This document shows positions 46,287-55,860 of a DNA stretch of 64,000 nucleotides, piece by piece (position 1 is the stretch's first letter; every line of letters begins with the position of its first letter). This stretch comes from Xanthobacteraceae bacterium (GTDB taxonomy: Bacteria; Pseudomonadota; Alphaproteobacteria; Rhizobiales; Xanthobacteraceae). The notes beneath the pieces were generated by a model. That model saw only the letters and a list, made by a program, of their open reading frames with translations. It did not search any database and was not told the origin of the DNA. Location: contig JARLIY010000171.1 in assembly GCA_031291475.1 (NCBI GenBank), positions 56,920 to 120,919 on the forward strand, given 5' to 3'. The translations under genes and the position numbers were made by a program.

Positions 46287-47744
46287 TCAGCGCACCATCA
46301 CGTTGGTGAATTGCCACGGGTCGTTGCGATCGACGGCCTCCGGAAACAATCCGTCGCGACGGTGCAGCGGCGTCCAGTCGGTGTAGCAACCGACCACGGG
46401 GCCAAGATAGGGCCGCTGGATTTCGAGGCAACGGCGAAAATCCATCTCGTCGGCTTCGACGATGCCGCGGTCGGGGTTTTCCAGCATCCAGACGATGCCG
46501 GCGAGCACCGCCGAAGTCACCTGTAGTCCGGTGGCGTTCTGGTACGGCGCAAGCTGCCGCGCCTCCTCGATAGAGAGCTGCGAACCGTACCAATAGGCGT
46601 TATGGGCGTGTCCGTAGAGCAGTACGCCGAGCTCATCCATGCCATCGACGATGTCGCGCTCGCCCAGAATCTTCCATTCCGGCTGCGTCTGCCAAGCGGC
46701 GCCGGCCATCTCGTGCAGCGACAGCACGGCGTCGTCGCAGGGGTGATAGGCGTAGTGACAGGTCGGCCGGTAGACGACATTGTCGTTCTCGCGCAGCGTG
46801 AAGTAGTCCGCGATTGAGATCGATTCGTTGTGCGTGATCATGAATGCGTGCTGCGACTGCGCGGTCGGGGTCCAGGAGCGCACCCGCGTGCTCGCGCCCG
46901 GCTGGGTCAGGTAGATGGCTGCATCGCAGCCGAAGTCGTGGCGCCGCGCATTCGCCGGCATGATTTTCTCATGGGTGCCCCAGCCGAGCTCCGACGGCTG
47001 CAAGCCCTCGGCGCAAAAGCCCTCGACCGACCAGGTGTTGACGAATACACCGCGCGGCTTGGGGTCGCGCGCGCGCTGTGTATCCCGCTCGGCGATATGG
47101 ATGCCCTTGACGCCGGCGCGTTGCATCAGCCGCGCCCAGTCGTCGCGGGTTTTCGGCGCCTCGACCTCAAGGTCGATCGCCGCGGCGACATCGAGCAATG
47201 CCCGCTTGACGAACCACGACACCATCCCCGGGTTGGCGCCGCAGCAGCTTACGGCGGTAACGCCTCCGGGCCGGCGGCGGCGCAGCTCCAGCAGCCCTTC
47301 GCGCAGTGCGTAGTTCGAGCGTTGCGAAATCGACAGCTTGCGGTCGGTATAGAGACCCGGCCACGGCTCTATGACCGTGTCGATGTAAAAGGCGTCAAGA
47401 TCCTTGGCGAACGCCATCAAATCGACCGAGGAGGTGTCGACCGAAACGTTGACGACCATTCCGCGCCCGGGCCCAGCTGCGAGCAGCGGGGTCAGCACGT
47501 CGCGGTAATTCTCCCGGGTGATCGCCTTGTGGATGAAACGGAGCTGGCGGTCGTCGAGCAAGCCGCGACCCTCGTCGTCGGGCGCGATGACGACGAATTT
47601 CTTCCGATCGAACGCGATGTGGCGCTCCAAGAGCGGTAAAGTTCCCCGGCCGATCGAGCCAAAGCCGATCATCACGATCGGGCCGTCGAAGCGCGCATGC
47701 AGGGGCCAGGCGCCGGCGACCTCGGTCGTGGCATGCATCTTCAT
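46287..47744 (-). CDS. hss: Homospermidine synthase
   Basis: A 485-residue homospermidine synthase, NAD-dependent, joining two putrescines (or spermidine plus putrescine) through a deamination/imine step. The Rossmann motif is PIVMIGFGSIGRGTLPLLE; FYIDTVIEPWPGLYTD, CCGANPGMVSWFVKRALLDV, HNESISIADYFTLREN and DGMDELGVLLYGH follow as in the Blastochloris and Rhizobium enzymes. Start MKMHATTE with AAGGA four to five bases upstream; the longer frame upstream is not of family character. Convergent with the CMD gene. Polyamine supply, probably constitutive. Confidence 0.95.
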   Translation of the reverse strand: MKMHATTEVAGAWPLHARFDGPIVMIGFGSIGRGTLPLLERHIAFDRKKFVVIAPDDEGRGLLDDRQLRFIHKAITRENYRDVLTPLLAAGPGRGMVVNVSVDTSSVDLMAFAKDLDAFYIDTVIEPWPGLYTDRKLSISQRSNYALREGLLELRRRRPGGVTAVSCCGANPGMVSWFVKRALLDVAAAIDLEVEAPKTRDDWARLMQRAGVKGIHIAERDTQRARDPKPRGVFVNTWSVEGFCAEGLQPSELGWGTHEKIMPANARRHDFGCDAAIYLTQPGASTRVRSWTPTAQSQHAFMITHNESISIADYFTLRENDNVVYRPTCHYAYHPCDDAVLSLHEMAGAAWQTQPEWKILGERDIVDGMDELGVLLYGHAHNAYWYGSQLSIEEARQLAPYQNATGLQVTSAVLAGIVWMLENPDRGIVEADEMDFRRCLEIQRPYLGPVVGCYTDWTPLHRRDGLFPEAVDRNDPWQFTNVMVR

Positions 47745-47902
47745 CGGTCCTTCTGTGACGTATGCCGTTTTGTTACGTGCGCGAATGCTGGGCGCAGGGC
47801 AGCGGGTGAAATTGGGCGCGACATAATCGCGATCACTCAGCGATGCAAGGGTTTTCCGTCGCCGTGAGGGTTTTTTACGCAGGGCGCCTGAGTGGCGCGC
47901 GC

Positions 47903-49693
47903 TCACCCGCGCCAGTAGCGATCCTCCCAACTGCGCGACAGCCGCATCGCGGAGAGGATGAGCCCGGCCATCGAATAGGTCTGCGGAAAATTGCCCCAGA
48001 GCTCGCCGGTCTGCGGATCGACGTCCTCGGAAAGGAGGCCGTAGCGGTTGCGATGGCTGAGCGCATCGATGAAAAGGTCGCGCGCCGCTTCCCGCCGCCC
48101 GAGCGACCATTGCGCGTCGATCAGCCAGAACCGGCAGATCAGGAAGGCGGTCACCGGCAGGCCGAAATCGTCGGCGCTGGCGTAACGCATCACGTGTTTT
48201 TCCCGCACCAGCTCGCGTTCCATGGCGGCCACGGTCGACACGAACCGCGGATCGTCCACCTCGATGACCCCGAGATCGGGAAGCAGTAGCACGCTGGCAT
48301 CGAGGTCGTCGGAGCCGAAGGCGGCGGTGAAGGCGCCGCGTTTCTCGTTCCAGGCGCCCTCGAGCAGCGCAGCATGGATCGGCTCGGCGACGGCGTTCCA
48401 GTACTGCGCGCGGTCGTCCAGGCCGATGCGCGTGGCGATCGCCGAAAGCCGCTGACAGCCGGCCCAGCACATCGCCGCCGAGTGGGTATGGACGCGCTGG
48501 CGTCCGCGATATTCCCAGATGCCGGCGTCCGGTTCGAGCGCCTTCTTGGCGGCGCGGTGGCCGAGCGTCTCCAGAAGCCGAAACAATCCCTCGTCGCCCG
48601 GCCGCGGCAGGCGGCGGTCGAAGAACATCGGCATGGCGGCAAGGATGACGCTGCCATAGGCGTCGTGCTGGGTCTGATCGACCGCGGCGTTGCCGATCCG
48701 CACCGGGCCGTCGCCGCGATAGCCGTCAAGCTCCGGTGCGATCCGCTCCTCGAGCGTCCCCGTCGGCACCACGCTGTAAAGCGGCCGCAGCTCCTGGTCG
48801 GACGTCGAGGCGATCGAGAGCGTGAACGAGATGAATTCCTCCATGGTGCGCGTGGCGCCGATACGGTTGAGCGCCTGGACGACGAAATAGGCGTCGCGCA
48901 GCCAGCAGTAACGATAGTCCCAGGTGCGGCCTGAGCCCGGCGATTCTGGGATCGACGTGGTGTGGGCGGCGACGACGGCACCGGTTTCGTCGAAATTGCT
49001 GAGTTTCAGCGTGATCGCGGCGCGGATGATCGCTTCCTGCCAATCGTAGGAGATCGACAGCCGGCGCACCCACTCCATCCAGTAATCGCGCGTGCGGTCG
49101 GCGAATTCGCGGCACGTCGCCTGCAAGTCGCCGGGAAACGGCTCGTCCGGACCGAAGACGAGGTGGAGCGGGCGCGTAAGCACAAACGGCGCCTCGCCGT
49201 CGATCAGCGACAGCGGCGCATCCGTCGTCAGCCGAATTACGGTGCCTTCGCTGGAATAGCGGATGTGGTTAGAGCCGAGCGAGCGCTGCGGCAGCGGTTT
49301 GCCGTACTCGCAGGTGGGCCGCATCCTGATGGTGATGCGCGGCAGCCCGGCCATCGGCTCGATGATGCGGAAGATCTGCGGCGGGCGGAAAACGCGGCCG
49401 AACTGGCGAAAGCGCGGAATGAAATCGGTGATCCGCACCTTGCCGCCCTGGTGATCGGTGAGCACCGTGGAGACGATCGCGGTATTGCGCAAATATTCCG
49501 ATTGAAACTCCGCCATGTCGTCGAGGACGACGTCGGAGAATCCCTTTTCCTGCTTGCCCGCCAGCAATCGGCAGAAAACCGGATCGCCGTCGAAGCGCGG
49601 ATAGCACCACCAGACGATCCGCGAGCAGGGATCGACCAATGCGGCCGTTCGCCCGTTCCCGATGACGGCAAGATCCAGCCCGTGGTCCTTCAT
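47903..49693 (-). CDS. GH15 family glycoside hydrolase (trehalase/glucoamylase-like)
   Basis: A 596-residue intact GH15 enzyme. N-terminal beta-sandwich with LAVIGNGRTAALVDPCSRIV; the (alpha/alpha)6 barrel carries GRTWDYRYCWLRDAYFVVQA, the substrate loop, and the general-acid motif DAGIWEYRGRQRVHTHS; ASVLLLPDLGVIEVDDP and CRFWLIDAQWSLGRREAARD follow. GH15 includes glucoamylase, glucodextranase and actinobacterial trehalase. Its ATG overlaps the otsB stop (ATGA), so the two are co-translated, and a role in trehalose turnover or glycan trimming fits. Collinear with the broken copy at 37068. Confidence 0.92.
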   Translation of the reverse strand: MKDHGLDLAVIGNGRTAALVDPCSRIVWWCYPRFDGDPVFCRLLAGKQEKGFSDVVLDDMAEFQSEYLRNTAIVSTVLTDHQGGKVRITDFIPRFRQFGRVFRPPQIFRIIEPMAGLPRITIRMRPTCEYGKPLPQRSLGSNHIRYSSEGTVIRLTTDAPLSLIDGEAPFVLTRPLHLVFGPDEPFPGDLQATCREFADRTRDYWMEWVRRLSISYDWQEAIIRAAITLKLSNFDETGAVVAAHTTSIPESPGSGRTWDYRYCWLRDAYFVVQALNRIGATRTMEEFISFTLSIASTSDQELRPLYSVVPTGTLEERIAPELDGYRGDGPVRIGNAAVDQTQHDAYGSVILAAMPMFFDRRLPRPGDEGLFRLLETLGHRAAKKALEPDAGIWEYRGRQRVHTHSAAMCWAGCQRLSAIATRIGLDDRAQYWNAVAEPIHAALLEGAWNEKRGAFTAAFGSDDLDASVLLLPDLGVIEVDDPRFVSTVAAMERELVREKHVMRYASADDFGLPVTAFLICRFWLIDAQWSLGRREAARDLFIDALSHRNRYGLLSEDVDPQTGELWGNFPQTYSMAGLILSAMRLSRSWEDRYWRG

Positions 49694-50472
49694 TCCACCG
49701 CGTCCCCGCGGTCGGCCACGATCCGGGCGAGCCAGGAGCGGACGTCCTCCGGCGTATCGAAATGACCGTCGGCGCCGGGGACGATCCGGCCGACGGAAAA
49801 GCCCAAACCGCCGAACTTCGGGATGACGCCGAAGACCGGTTCGTCGGTGACGTCGTCACCGATGAAGATCGGATGCCGGTCGGTGAATGGCGGGTATTGC
49901 ATCAGTTCGTGGACCGCCAGCGCTTTGTTCACGCGGGCCGGTTTGACCTCGACGACCGCCTTCCCCGGCATGATCTCGACGGTGCCCGACGGCATCTGCG
50001 CGCAAATTCGCGCGACCGCCGCATGCAGCGCAGAACCGAGATCGGGCGCCAGTCGGTAGTGCAGAGCGAGCGAATAACCTTTGTCCTCGACGAGTACGCC
50101 CGGCCCCAGTTCGGTGAGCGAGGCGAGTTTGCGCTTCAAATCCGCGCTCAACGATGCTGCGCGAAGCTGCGGCTCCTTACCGGGAACCGGCCGCAACTCC
50201 GCGCCGTGGCCGCCGATGGCGGCAAGCTGGAGGGGCGCAAAAATCAGATCGACGTCGTTGAGTGGCCGGCCGCTCACCAGCGCCAGCGCGCCGCCGGTCA
50301 ACTCCTGCAACCGGGCAAGGGTGAGCCGCAGCATGGGCGGCACCCAGACTTCCTGCGGCGCCGGTGCGATATCGAGGATGGTGCCATCGATGTCGAGCAG
50401 GATCGCACAATCGCGCAAATCGGATGTGAGCGATGTCGTCGCAATTTCCATGTCGAAGTCGGCAATGTTCAT
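49690..50472 (-). CDS. otsB: Trehalose-6-phosphate phosphatase OtsB
   Basis: A 260-residue HAD-superfamily phosphatase: nucleophile motif AILLDIDGTILDI (Asp27, Asp29), VSGRPLND (motif II), PARVNKALAVHELM (Lys) and FIGDDVTDEPVF (motif IV Asp pair) with the OtsB cap. It removes phosphate from trehalose-6-phosphate made by OtsA, whose gene is about 14 kb away. ATG 50472 is chosen; GTG 50484 is possible. It is coupled to the GH15 gene by ATGA overlap. The frameshifted MFS gene lies 24 bp upstream on the same strand. Confidence 0.94.
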   Translation of the reverse strand: MNIADFDMEIATTSLTSDLRDCAILLDIDGTILDIAPAPQEVWVPPMLRLTLARLQELTGGALALVSGRPLNDVDLIFAPLQLAAIGGHGAELRPVPGKEPQLRAASLSADLKRKLASLTELGPGVLVEDKGYSLALHYRLAPDLGSALHAAVARICAQMPSGTVEIMPGKAVVEVKPARVNKALAVHELMQYPPFTDRHPIFIGDDVTDEPVFGVIPKFGGLGFSVGRIVPGADGHFDTPEDVRSWLARIVADRGDAVE

Positions 50473-50495
50473 CTGGCTTCGCACGTTCTATCCCA

Positions 50496-52015
50496 TCATG
50501 ACTCGATAAACGAGAGCGGCCTGGCCACCGCCTCGAGCGACTTGCGCTCGGCGGCGACGCCCCACAATGCTTCGACCGCCGCGGCGGCGATCATCAACAG
50601 CGCGCCGATGAAGTAGTCGATGGCGACGCTGCCGCGCGAGCCGGTGCTAATGAGCGCTCCCAGCAGCAACGGCCCCGCGACGCCGCCGACGCCCGTGCCG
50701 ATCGCGTAGAAGAAGGCGATGGCAAGCGCGCGAATTTCCAGCGGGAAGATTTCGCTCACCGAGAGGTAGGCGGAGCTCGAGGCCGCCGAGGCGAAGACGA
50801 TCATCCAGGCGAGTGTCAGCGCCTGCGCGGAGAGGATGTTTTGGCTGAACAGATAACCGGTGCCCGCCAAGAGTACGGCCGATATTGCATAGGTCGCTGC
50901 GATCATCACCCTGCGCCCGACGGCGTCGAACAACCGGCCGAGCAAGATCGGTCCCAATACGTTGCCGGCGGCGAAGGGCAGGATGTACCAGCCGATGCGG
51001 TCGGCGGGGATGTCGTAAAAGTTGGTCAGGATCAGCGCATAAGTGAAGAAGATGGCATTATAAAAGAATGCCTGCGCCGCCATCAGGCTCAGCCCGACCA
51101 GCGTGCGCTGACGGTAGGTCTCAAACAGCGCGCGCAAGACTTCAAGCATTGGGGTGTGATCGCGCAGGCGCAATCGCGCGCGCGGCCGCTCATGGGCGGC
51201 TTCGCGGGAGCCGCGCGGGAACCGTGCTTCTATTCCGCTGACGGCGGCTTCCGCTTCTTTCACGAAGCCGTGGGTCATCAGCCAACGGGGGCTTTCGGGA
51301 ATCCAGCGTCGCATGGCGAGAATAATGAGTCCTATCGTGGTGCCGATCAGGAAGGCCAACCGCCATCCCAGCGCCGGGTCGATAAAGGCGGGGTTGAGCA
51401 GCACAATCGAGCCGCCTGCGCCCATCGCTGCCCCGACCCAGAAGCTGCCGTTGATGAGGAGATCAGTCCAGCCGCGCAGGCGCGCAGGGATAAGCTCCTG
51501 GATTGTCGAATTGATGGCAGTGTATTCGCCGCCGATACCGGCGCCGGTGACGAAACGGAATAGCACGAAACTCCAGACATTCCAGGACAATCCCGTGACG
51601 GCAGTGGCCAGAAGGTAAACGGCGAGCGTGATCGAGAATAGCTTCTTGCGCCCCAGCCGATCCAGCCGAAACCGAACGCGCCCAGCACCGCCCCATACAG
51701 ATAAGAGCTGCCGGCGAGGCCGATCTGCGAACTGCTCAAGCCAAGACCCGCGTGTTGCATCAGTTCGCCGGAAAGCGAGCCGGCAAGCGTGACTTCGAGG
51801 CTGTCGAGGACCCAAGTGACGCCGAGTGCAACGATCACAAGAAGATGGAAGCGGCCAAACTGCAGCGAATCGAGCCGATCGAGAATATTGGTCTCGACGA
51901 TGCTGCCGGATCGCGGCTGCGCTGCGCCGGAACGCGGCGGTGCGCGCAAACGGCTGAAATGTGGCGCGGGAAAGCGGCGACTGAAATCCGCGCCGCGCGC
52001 TGCCCCGGGGTGCAT
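50496..52015 (-). pseudogene. MFS sugar/aromatic-acid transporter gene with a frameshift
   Basis: The coding frame changes inside loop 2-3. The first part reads DRLDSLQFGRFHLLVIVALG VTWVLDSLEVTLAG and QIGLAGSSYLYGAVLGAFGFG; the second part, in another frame, begins DRLGRKKLFSITLAVYLLAT and continues to FYAIGTGVGGVAGPLLLGAL. The switch falls near 51655-51672, inside the MFS motif A (GxLaDrxGRkk). A TCGGCTGG repeat stands on both sides, which fits loss of one or seven bases by slippage. Each frame stops or turns to nonsense outside its part. About 500 residues in total when joined. Real inactivation or a sequencing error. Confidence 0.8.
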
Positions 52016-52114
52016 ATCGAGCCATGACGGATTGCCCCCAAGCGCAGTCTCCCCATTTCAACGATTTCTGCGATCAGGAGTTCCGCTTGCCGCCGGATGG
52101 CCGTATGCGCAACA

Positions 52115-53470
52115 TCAGCGCTTCGCGACATAGGTGATGCGCCAGACGGTCCCGCTCGCATCCTCGGAGACCAGCAAGGCGCCGTCCTTGTCGACTGCCA
52201 CCCCGACAGGCCTGCCCCAAACCTCGGCATCGTTGACGACGAAGCCGGTGGCGAAATCGTCGTATTCGCCGGTCGGCACGCCATCTTTCACGATGACGCG
52301 GATCACCTTGTAGCCGGTGCGGATGGCGCGATTCCACGATCCATGCTCGGCGGCGAAGATATTGCCGCGATAGTCCGCGGGAAACTGCGTCGCCGTGTAG
52401 AAGGTCATTTCCAGCGAAGCCGAATGGGCCTGGATGAGCACGTCGGGGACAGTGATCTTGTCTTTCAGGTCCGGCCGCTCGTCCTTGTGCCGCGGATCTT
52501 CGTTGGCGCCAATGTAATACCAGGGCCAGCCGTAAAAAGCCCCGTCGCGCACGCGCGTGATGTAATCGGGCGGCAGATTGTTACCGAGGCCGTCGCGCTC
52601 GTTGGTCGAGCACCACAATGTACCGTTCGACGGGTCGATCGCCATGCCGACGCAGTTGCGGATTCCGGTGGCGAAAATGCCGATACGCTTGCCTTGTGGA
52701 TCGAAAGCCAGCACATCGGCGCGATCGGTTTCACGGCCCCAGGTGGCGCCGAGCGGGTGGGACGATTGCCAATCCTGCAACGCGTCGCCGCTGAGCTTCT
52801 CCATGTCTTCGGCGACGTTCGAGCCGGAGCCGACCGAAAGGTACATGGTCTGCCCGTTCGCCGAGAACACGACGTCGCGCGTGCGATGACCGCCGACCGG
52901 CAAATGCGGCACGATGATTTCGGCGGAGCCGCGCGCCGTCAGATCGCCGTTGCGATAAGGAAAGCGGACGACGGAATCGGTGTTGCCAACATAAATCCAT
53001 TGCGGGTCGGGACCGGGCGGATAGAAGGCGATGCCGAACGGACCGAACAGGCCGGAGGCGAATACGCTTGCCGGTTCCGATCGTTCGCCGTTCGGGCGCA
53101 ATACGCGGATACGACCGGCAGCGCTTTCGGCGGCGAAGATATCGCCGTTTGGCGCCATCCGGATAAGGCGCGGATGGTCGAGCCCTGATGCAAATTCGTT
53201 GACTTCAAAGCCGTTTGGGACGATGGGCTTTTGCGCATCGCTACGATGCACATTTGTGACGGTATTCCTGACTGACTGAGCGGGATCGGGGGCGGGCAAG
53301 TCCTGCGCCTTGATCAGACGCCGTGTCCCGGGGCTATCTGCATGCCAGTCTCCGAACGCCGCCTTGCCTTCGAGCAGAGTGCCGTTTGTCTGCGCCAGCA
53401 GCGGGAGGGTGGCCGCAAGGAAAAAACCCGCGACGGAGCCCGCAACGATCGTCGGGATGGGATGAGGCAT
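52115..53470 (-). CDS. Exported sorbosone dehydrogenase-like beta-propeller protein
   Basis: 451 residues, with signal peptide (PHPIPTIVAGSVAGFFLAAT, cut near LLA-QT) and a PQQ-type soluble glucose/sorbosone dehydrogenase propeller: PNGFEVNEFASGLDHPRLIR, SGLFGPFGIAFYPPGPDP, RDVVFSANGQTMYLSVGSGS, GIRNCVGMAIDPSNGTLW, GAFYGWPWYYIG and DGALLVSEDASGTVWRI. These proteins use PQQ and Ca2+ in the periplasm to oxidise aldoses or sorbosone; activity for this subgroup is often unproved. AGGAG stands seven bases before the ATG. Divergent from the ClC channel gene. Confidence 0.9.
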   Translation of the reverse strand: MPHPIPTIVAGSVAGFFLAATLPLLAQTNGTLLEGKAAFGDWHADSPGTRRLIKAQDLPAPDPAQSVRNTVTNVHRSDAQKPIVPNGFEVNEFASGLDHPRLIRMAPNGDIFAAESAAGRIRVLRPNGERSEPASVFASGLFGPFGIAFYPPGPDPQWIYVGNTDSVVRFPYRNGDLTARGSAEIIVPHLPVGGHRTRDVVFSANGQTMYLSVGSGSNVAEDMEKLSGDALQDWQSSHPLGATWGRETDRADVLAFDPQGKRIGIFATGIRNCVGMAIDPSNGTLWCSTNERDGLGNNLPPDYITRVRDGAFYGWPWYYIGANEDPRHKDERPDLKDKITVPDVLIQAHSASLEMTFYTATQFPADYRGNIFAAEHGSWNRAIRTGYKVIRVIVKDGVPTGEYDDFATGFVVNDAEVWGRPVGVAVDKDGALLVSEDASGTVWRITYVAKR

Positions 53471-53593
53471 GACGAGCTCCTCGTTGGGTCGTTGGCTACG
53501 CCCTCGGCCGCTACGTGAACCAGCCGAAGTCGGTCCAATATAAGCCTGCTTATTGGCCCGCGGCAGGACCTGTCGCCTAGGTGCTTTGCCTTG

Positions 53594-55354
53594 ATGGATA
53601 AAATCGTCAGTCAATTCGAAATACCGCGGCGGCTGCGCGCCGTCGTACGGGCGCGTGAGTCGAGCCTGATTGCCCTTGCGGCGCTGGTCGGCGCGATCGC
53701 GGGCCTGGTCGTGGCGGCAATGGGCACCGCCGTCGATCTGCTGCATCGCGCGTTCTTTCACCTCGAGCCGGGCGTGCGGCTGTCGGGTCTGCTGCGGCTC
53801 GATCCCTTGGTGGCGATCTCGGTCCCGCTCATCGGCGGGCTTCTTTTCGGCGTCGCCCGCGAGTTGATCGCGCGCTGGCGGCCGGAGCAGGAGGTCGATC
53901 CGATCGAAGCCAATGCGCTGCATGGCGGCCGCATGTCGCTCCTCGGCAGCGTGATTGTCGCAGCGCAGACGGTATGGTCAAGCGGCGTCGGCGCCTCGGT
54001 CGGCCTCGAGGCGGGCTATACGCAATTCGCCGCCGGCATCGCCTCGCGCATCGGCATGGCGTTTCGGCTGCGACGCGCCGACCTGCGCATCCTGGTCGGC
54101 TGCGGTGCCGCCGGCGGCATCGCCGGCGCCTTCGGCGCTCCGCTCGCCGGTGCTTTTTACGGCTTCGAACTCATCATCGGCGGCTATTCGCCGAACGGCT
54201 TGGCGCCGGTCGCCGTTGCGGCACTGATCGGCTACCTCGTCGCGCACGCGCTGGCGGCGGCCGAGGTCGGTATCGTCGCGCCCGAGCAGATCACCATCCT
54301 GACCCACGATCTCGTCATCGCCGCGGTCATCGGCCTCCTCTCCGCCGTGCTTGGCATTCTGCTCATGCGCGGGGTAGCGCTGAGCGAATCCTTGTTCGCC
54401 CGCTTAAAGCTGCGACTGGGACTGCGCACGGTGGTTGGCGGCCTTGTCGTCGGGCTTTTGGCCATGGCCGCGCCGCAGGTGATGTCGTCGGGTCATGGCG
54501 CCCTGCACCTTTCGGGGATGATGCGGTTGTCTCTGTGGACCGTGGCGCTATTCTTCGTGCTCAAAATCGCGGCGTCGATTGTTTCGCTTGGCTCAGGCTT
54601 CCGCGGCGGATTGTTCTTCTCTTCGCTGCTGATGGGCGCGCTCGGCGGTAATCTCTTGGCCGGTCTGCTCGCCGCCATCTGGCCCAGCGCTTCCTTCGAC
54701 TCCAATGCCTATGCCGTGATCGGCATGAGCGCGCTTTCCGCCTCGGTTATCGGCGGCCCGCTGACCATGACCTTTATCGCCCTGGAGACGACGGGCGACC
54801 TGTGGCTCACAACGGCGGTGCTGATTGCGGTGATCGTCTCCTCGCAGGTGACGCGCGAGGCGTTCGGCTATTCGTTTGCAACCTGGCGTTTCCATCTGCG
54901 CGGCGAGACGATCCGCAGCGCCGCCGATGTCGGCTGGATGCGCGATCTGACCGTCGGCAAGATGATGCGCCACGACGTTCGCACGGTACCGGTTGCAACG
55001 ACGGTCGCCGCTTTTCGCGAAACCTTCCCGCTCGGTTCTTCGGCTTCGATCATTGCCGTCGACGAGCAGGGCCGCTACGCCGGCATGGTGCTGGTGGCCG
55101 ACGCGCATGCGGCGAAAGACTCGCCGGACCGATCGATTAAGGCGGTGCTGCGCTATGCCGACGCCGTATTGCTGCCTGGCATGGCGATCAGGGAAGCGGT
55201 GCTCGTCTTCGATCGGGCCGAGGCGGAGGCTCTCGCCGTGGTCGATTCCTACCTCGATCGCCGCGTCATCGGGCTTCTCACCGAGGCCTACGCGCTGCGC
55301 CGCTATGCGGCGGAGCTGGAGCGGCGGCGACAAGAACTTGTCGGCGAGGAATAG
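53594..55354 (+). CDS. ClC-family chloride channel/antiporter with C-terminal CBS region
   Basis: 586 residues: about 10-11 membrane helices to residue 440, then a cytoplasmic CBS-pair region (VGWMRDLTVGKMMRHDVRTV, ASIIAVDEQGRYAGMVLVAD). The gating motif reads GASVGLEAGYTQ, which keeps the Glu of the usual GxEGP but changes the flanks (GLEAG); GSGFRGGLFFSSLLMGALGG replaces the usual GGIFAPSL. The Ser of GSGIP is matched by SGVGAS. Glu retention suggests H+/Cl- exchange or gated channel. ATG 53594 is one codon after an in-frame TTG; no strong ribosome site. Confidence 0.9.
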   Translation: MDKIVSQFEIPRRLRAVVRARESSLIALAALVGAIAGLVVAAMGTAVDLLHRAFFHLEPGVRLSGLLRLDPLVAISVPLIGGLLFGVARELIARWRPEQEVDPIEANALHGGRMSLLGSVIVAAQTVWSSGVGASVGLEAGYTQFAAGIASRIGMAFRLRRADLRILVGCGAAGGIAGAFGAPLAGAFYGFELIIGGYSPNGLAPVAVAALIGYLVAHALAAAEVGIVAPEQITILTHDLVIAAVIGLLSAVLGILLMRGVALSESLFARLKLRLGLRTVVGGLVVGLLAMAAPQVMSSGHGALHLSGMMRLSLWTVALFFVLKIAASIVSLGSGFRGGLFFSSLLMGALGGNLLAGLLAAIWPSASFDSNAYAVIGMSALSASVIGGPLTMTFIALETTGDLWLTTAVLIAVIVSSQVTREAFGYSFATWRFHLRGETIRSAADVGWMRDLTVGKMMRHDVRTVPVATTVAAFRETFPLGSSASIIAVDEQGRYAGMVLVADAHAAKDSPDRSIKAVLRYADAVLLPGMAIREAVLVFDRAEAEALAVVDSYLDRRVIGLLTEAYALRRYAAELERRRQELVGEE

Positions 55355-55464
55355 CCGCTAGCCATCATGGCAGCCAATCGCAAAACGAGCGCGTGTTGAC
55401 ATATTGCGCCGGAACGGCTGACCATACGGCAAAATACTATAGCGTCAGGGAGGAGTTACGCATA

Positions 55465-55842
55465 ATGAACGTGGACGAGCGCATTGCCGAGCTCACGCAG
55501 AAGATGCTGCGGCGCAAATTTTACGCCGTCCTTTCGAAGCCGTCAGCGACCCCGGAGAAATTGAAGGCGCATCTGCCCGCGCATCTCGAATACATGATCG
55601 AACTGGAAAGGCGCGGCGTTTTGTTCGCCTCCGGTCCCTTGGCCGACGGCGACGGACCGCCGAGCGGCGCCGGGCTGACCATCCTGCGCGCGGCAAGCGC
55701 GCGCGAGGCGCGCGAACTCGCGGAAGCCGATCCGTTTGTCAGCAGCGGGCTGCGCTCATTTGAGCTTAAAGAATGGACGGTCATGGAGGGCAGCCTGGGC
55801 TTGCGGGTCAACCTCTCCGATCAGTCCATCGAGGTGGCGTGA
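55465..55842 (+). CDS. YciI-like protein
   Basis: 125 residues with a C-terminal YCII domain (YAVLSKPSATPEKLKAHLPA, HLEYMIELERRGVLFASGPL, AREARELAEADPFV) where the His-Asp pair seen in YCII proteins is visible as HLEYM and ADPF. The N-terminal helix (VDERIAELTQKMLRRKF) is an addition. GGGAGGAG precedes the ATG at 55465. First of a run of four same-strand genes. YCII folds often bind small aromatic compounds or are decarboxylase-like; function is open. Confidence 0.88.
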   Translation: MNVDERIAELTQKMLRRKFYAVLSKPSATPEKLKAHLPAHLEYMIELERRGVLFASGPLADGDGPPSGAGLTILRAASAREARELAEADPFVSSGLRSFELKEWTVMEGSLGLRVNLSDQSIEVA

Positions 55843-55860
55843 GAGGGAGTGAACAAAAAA

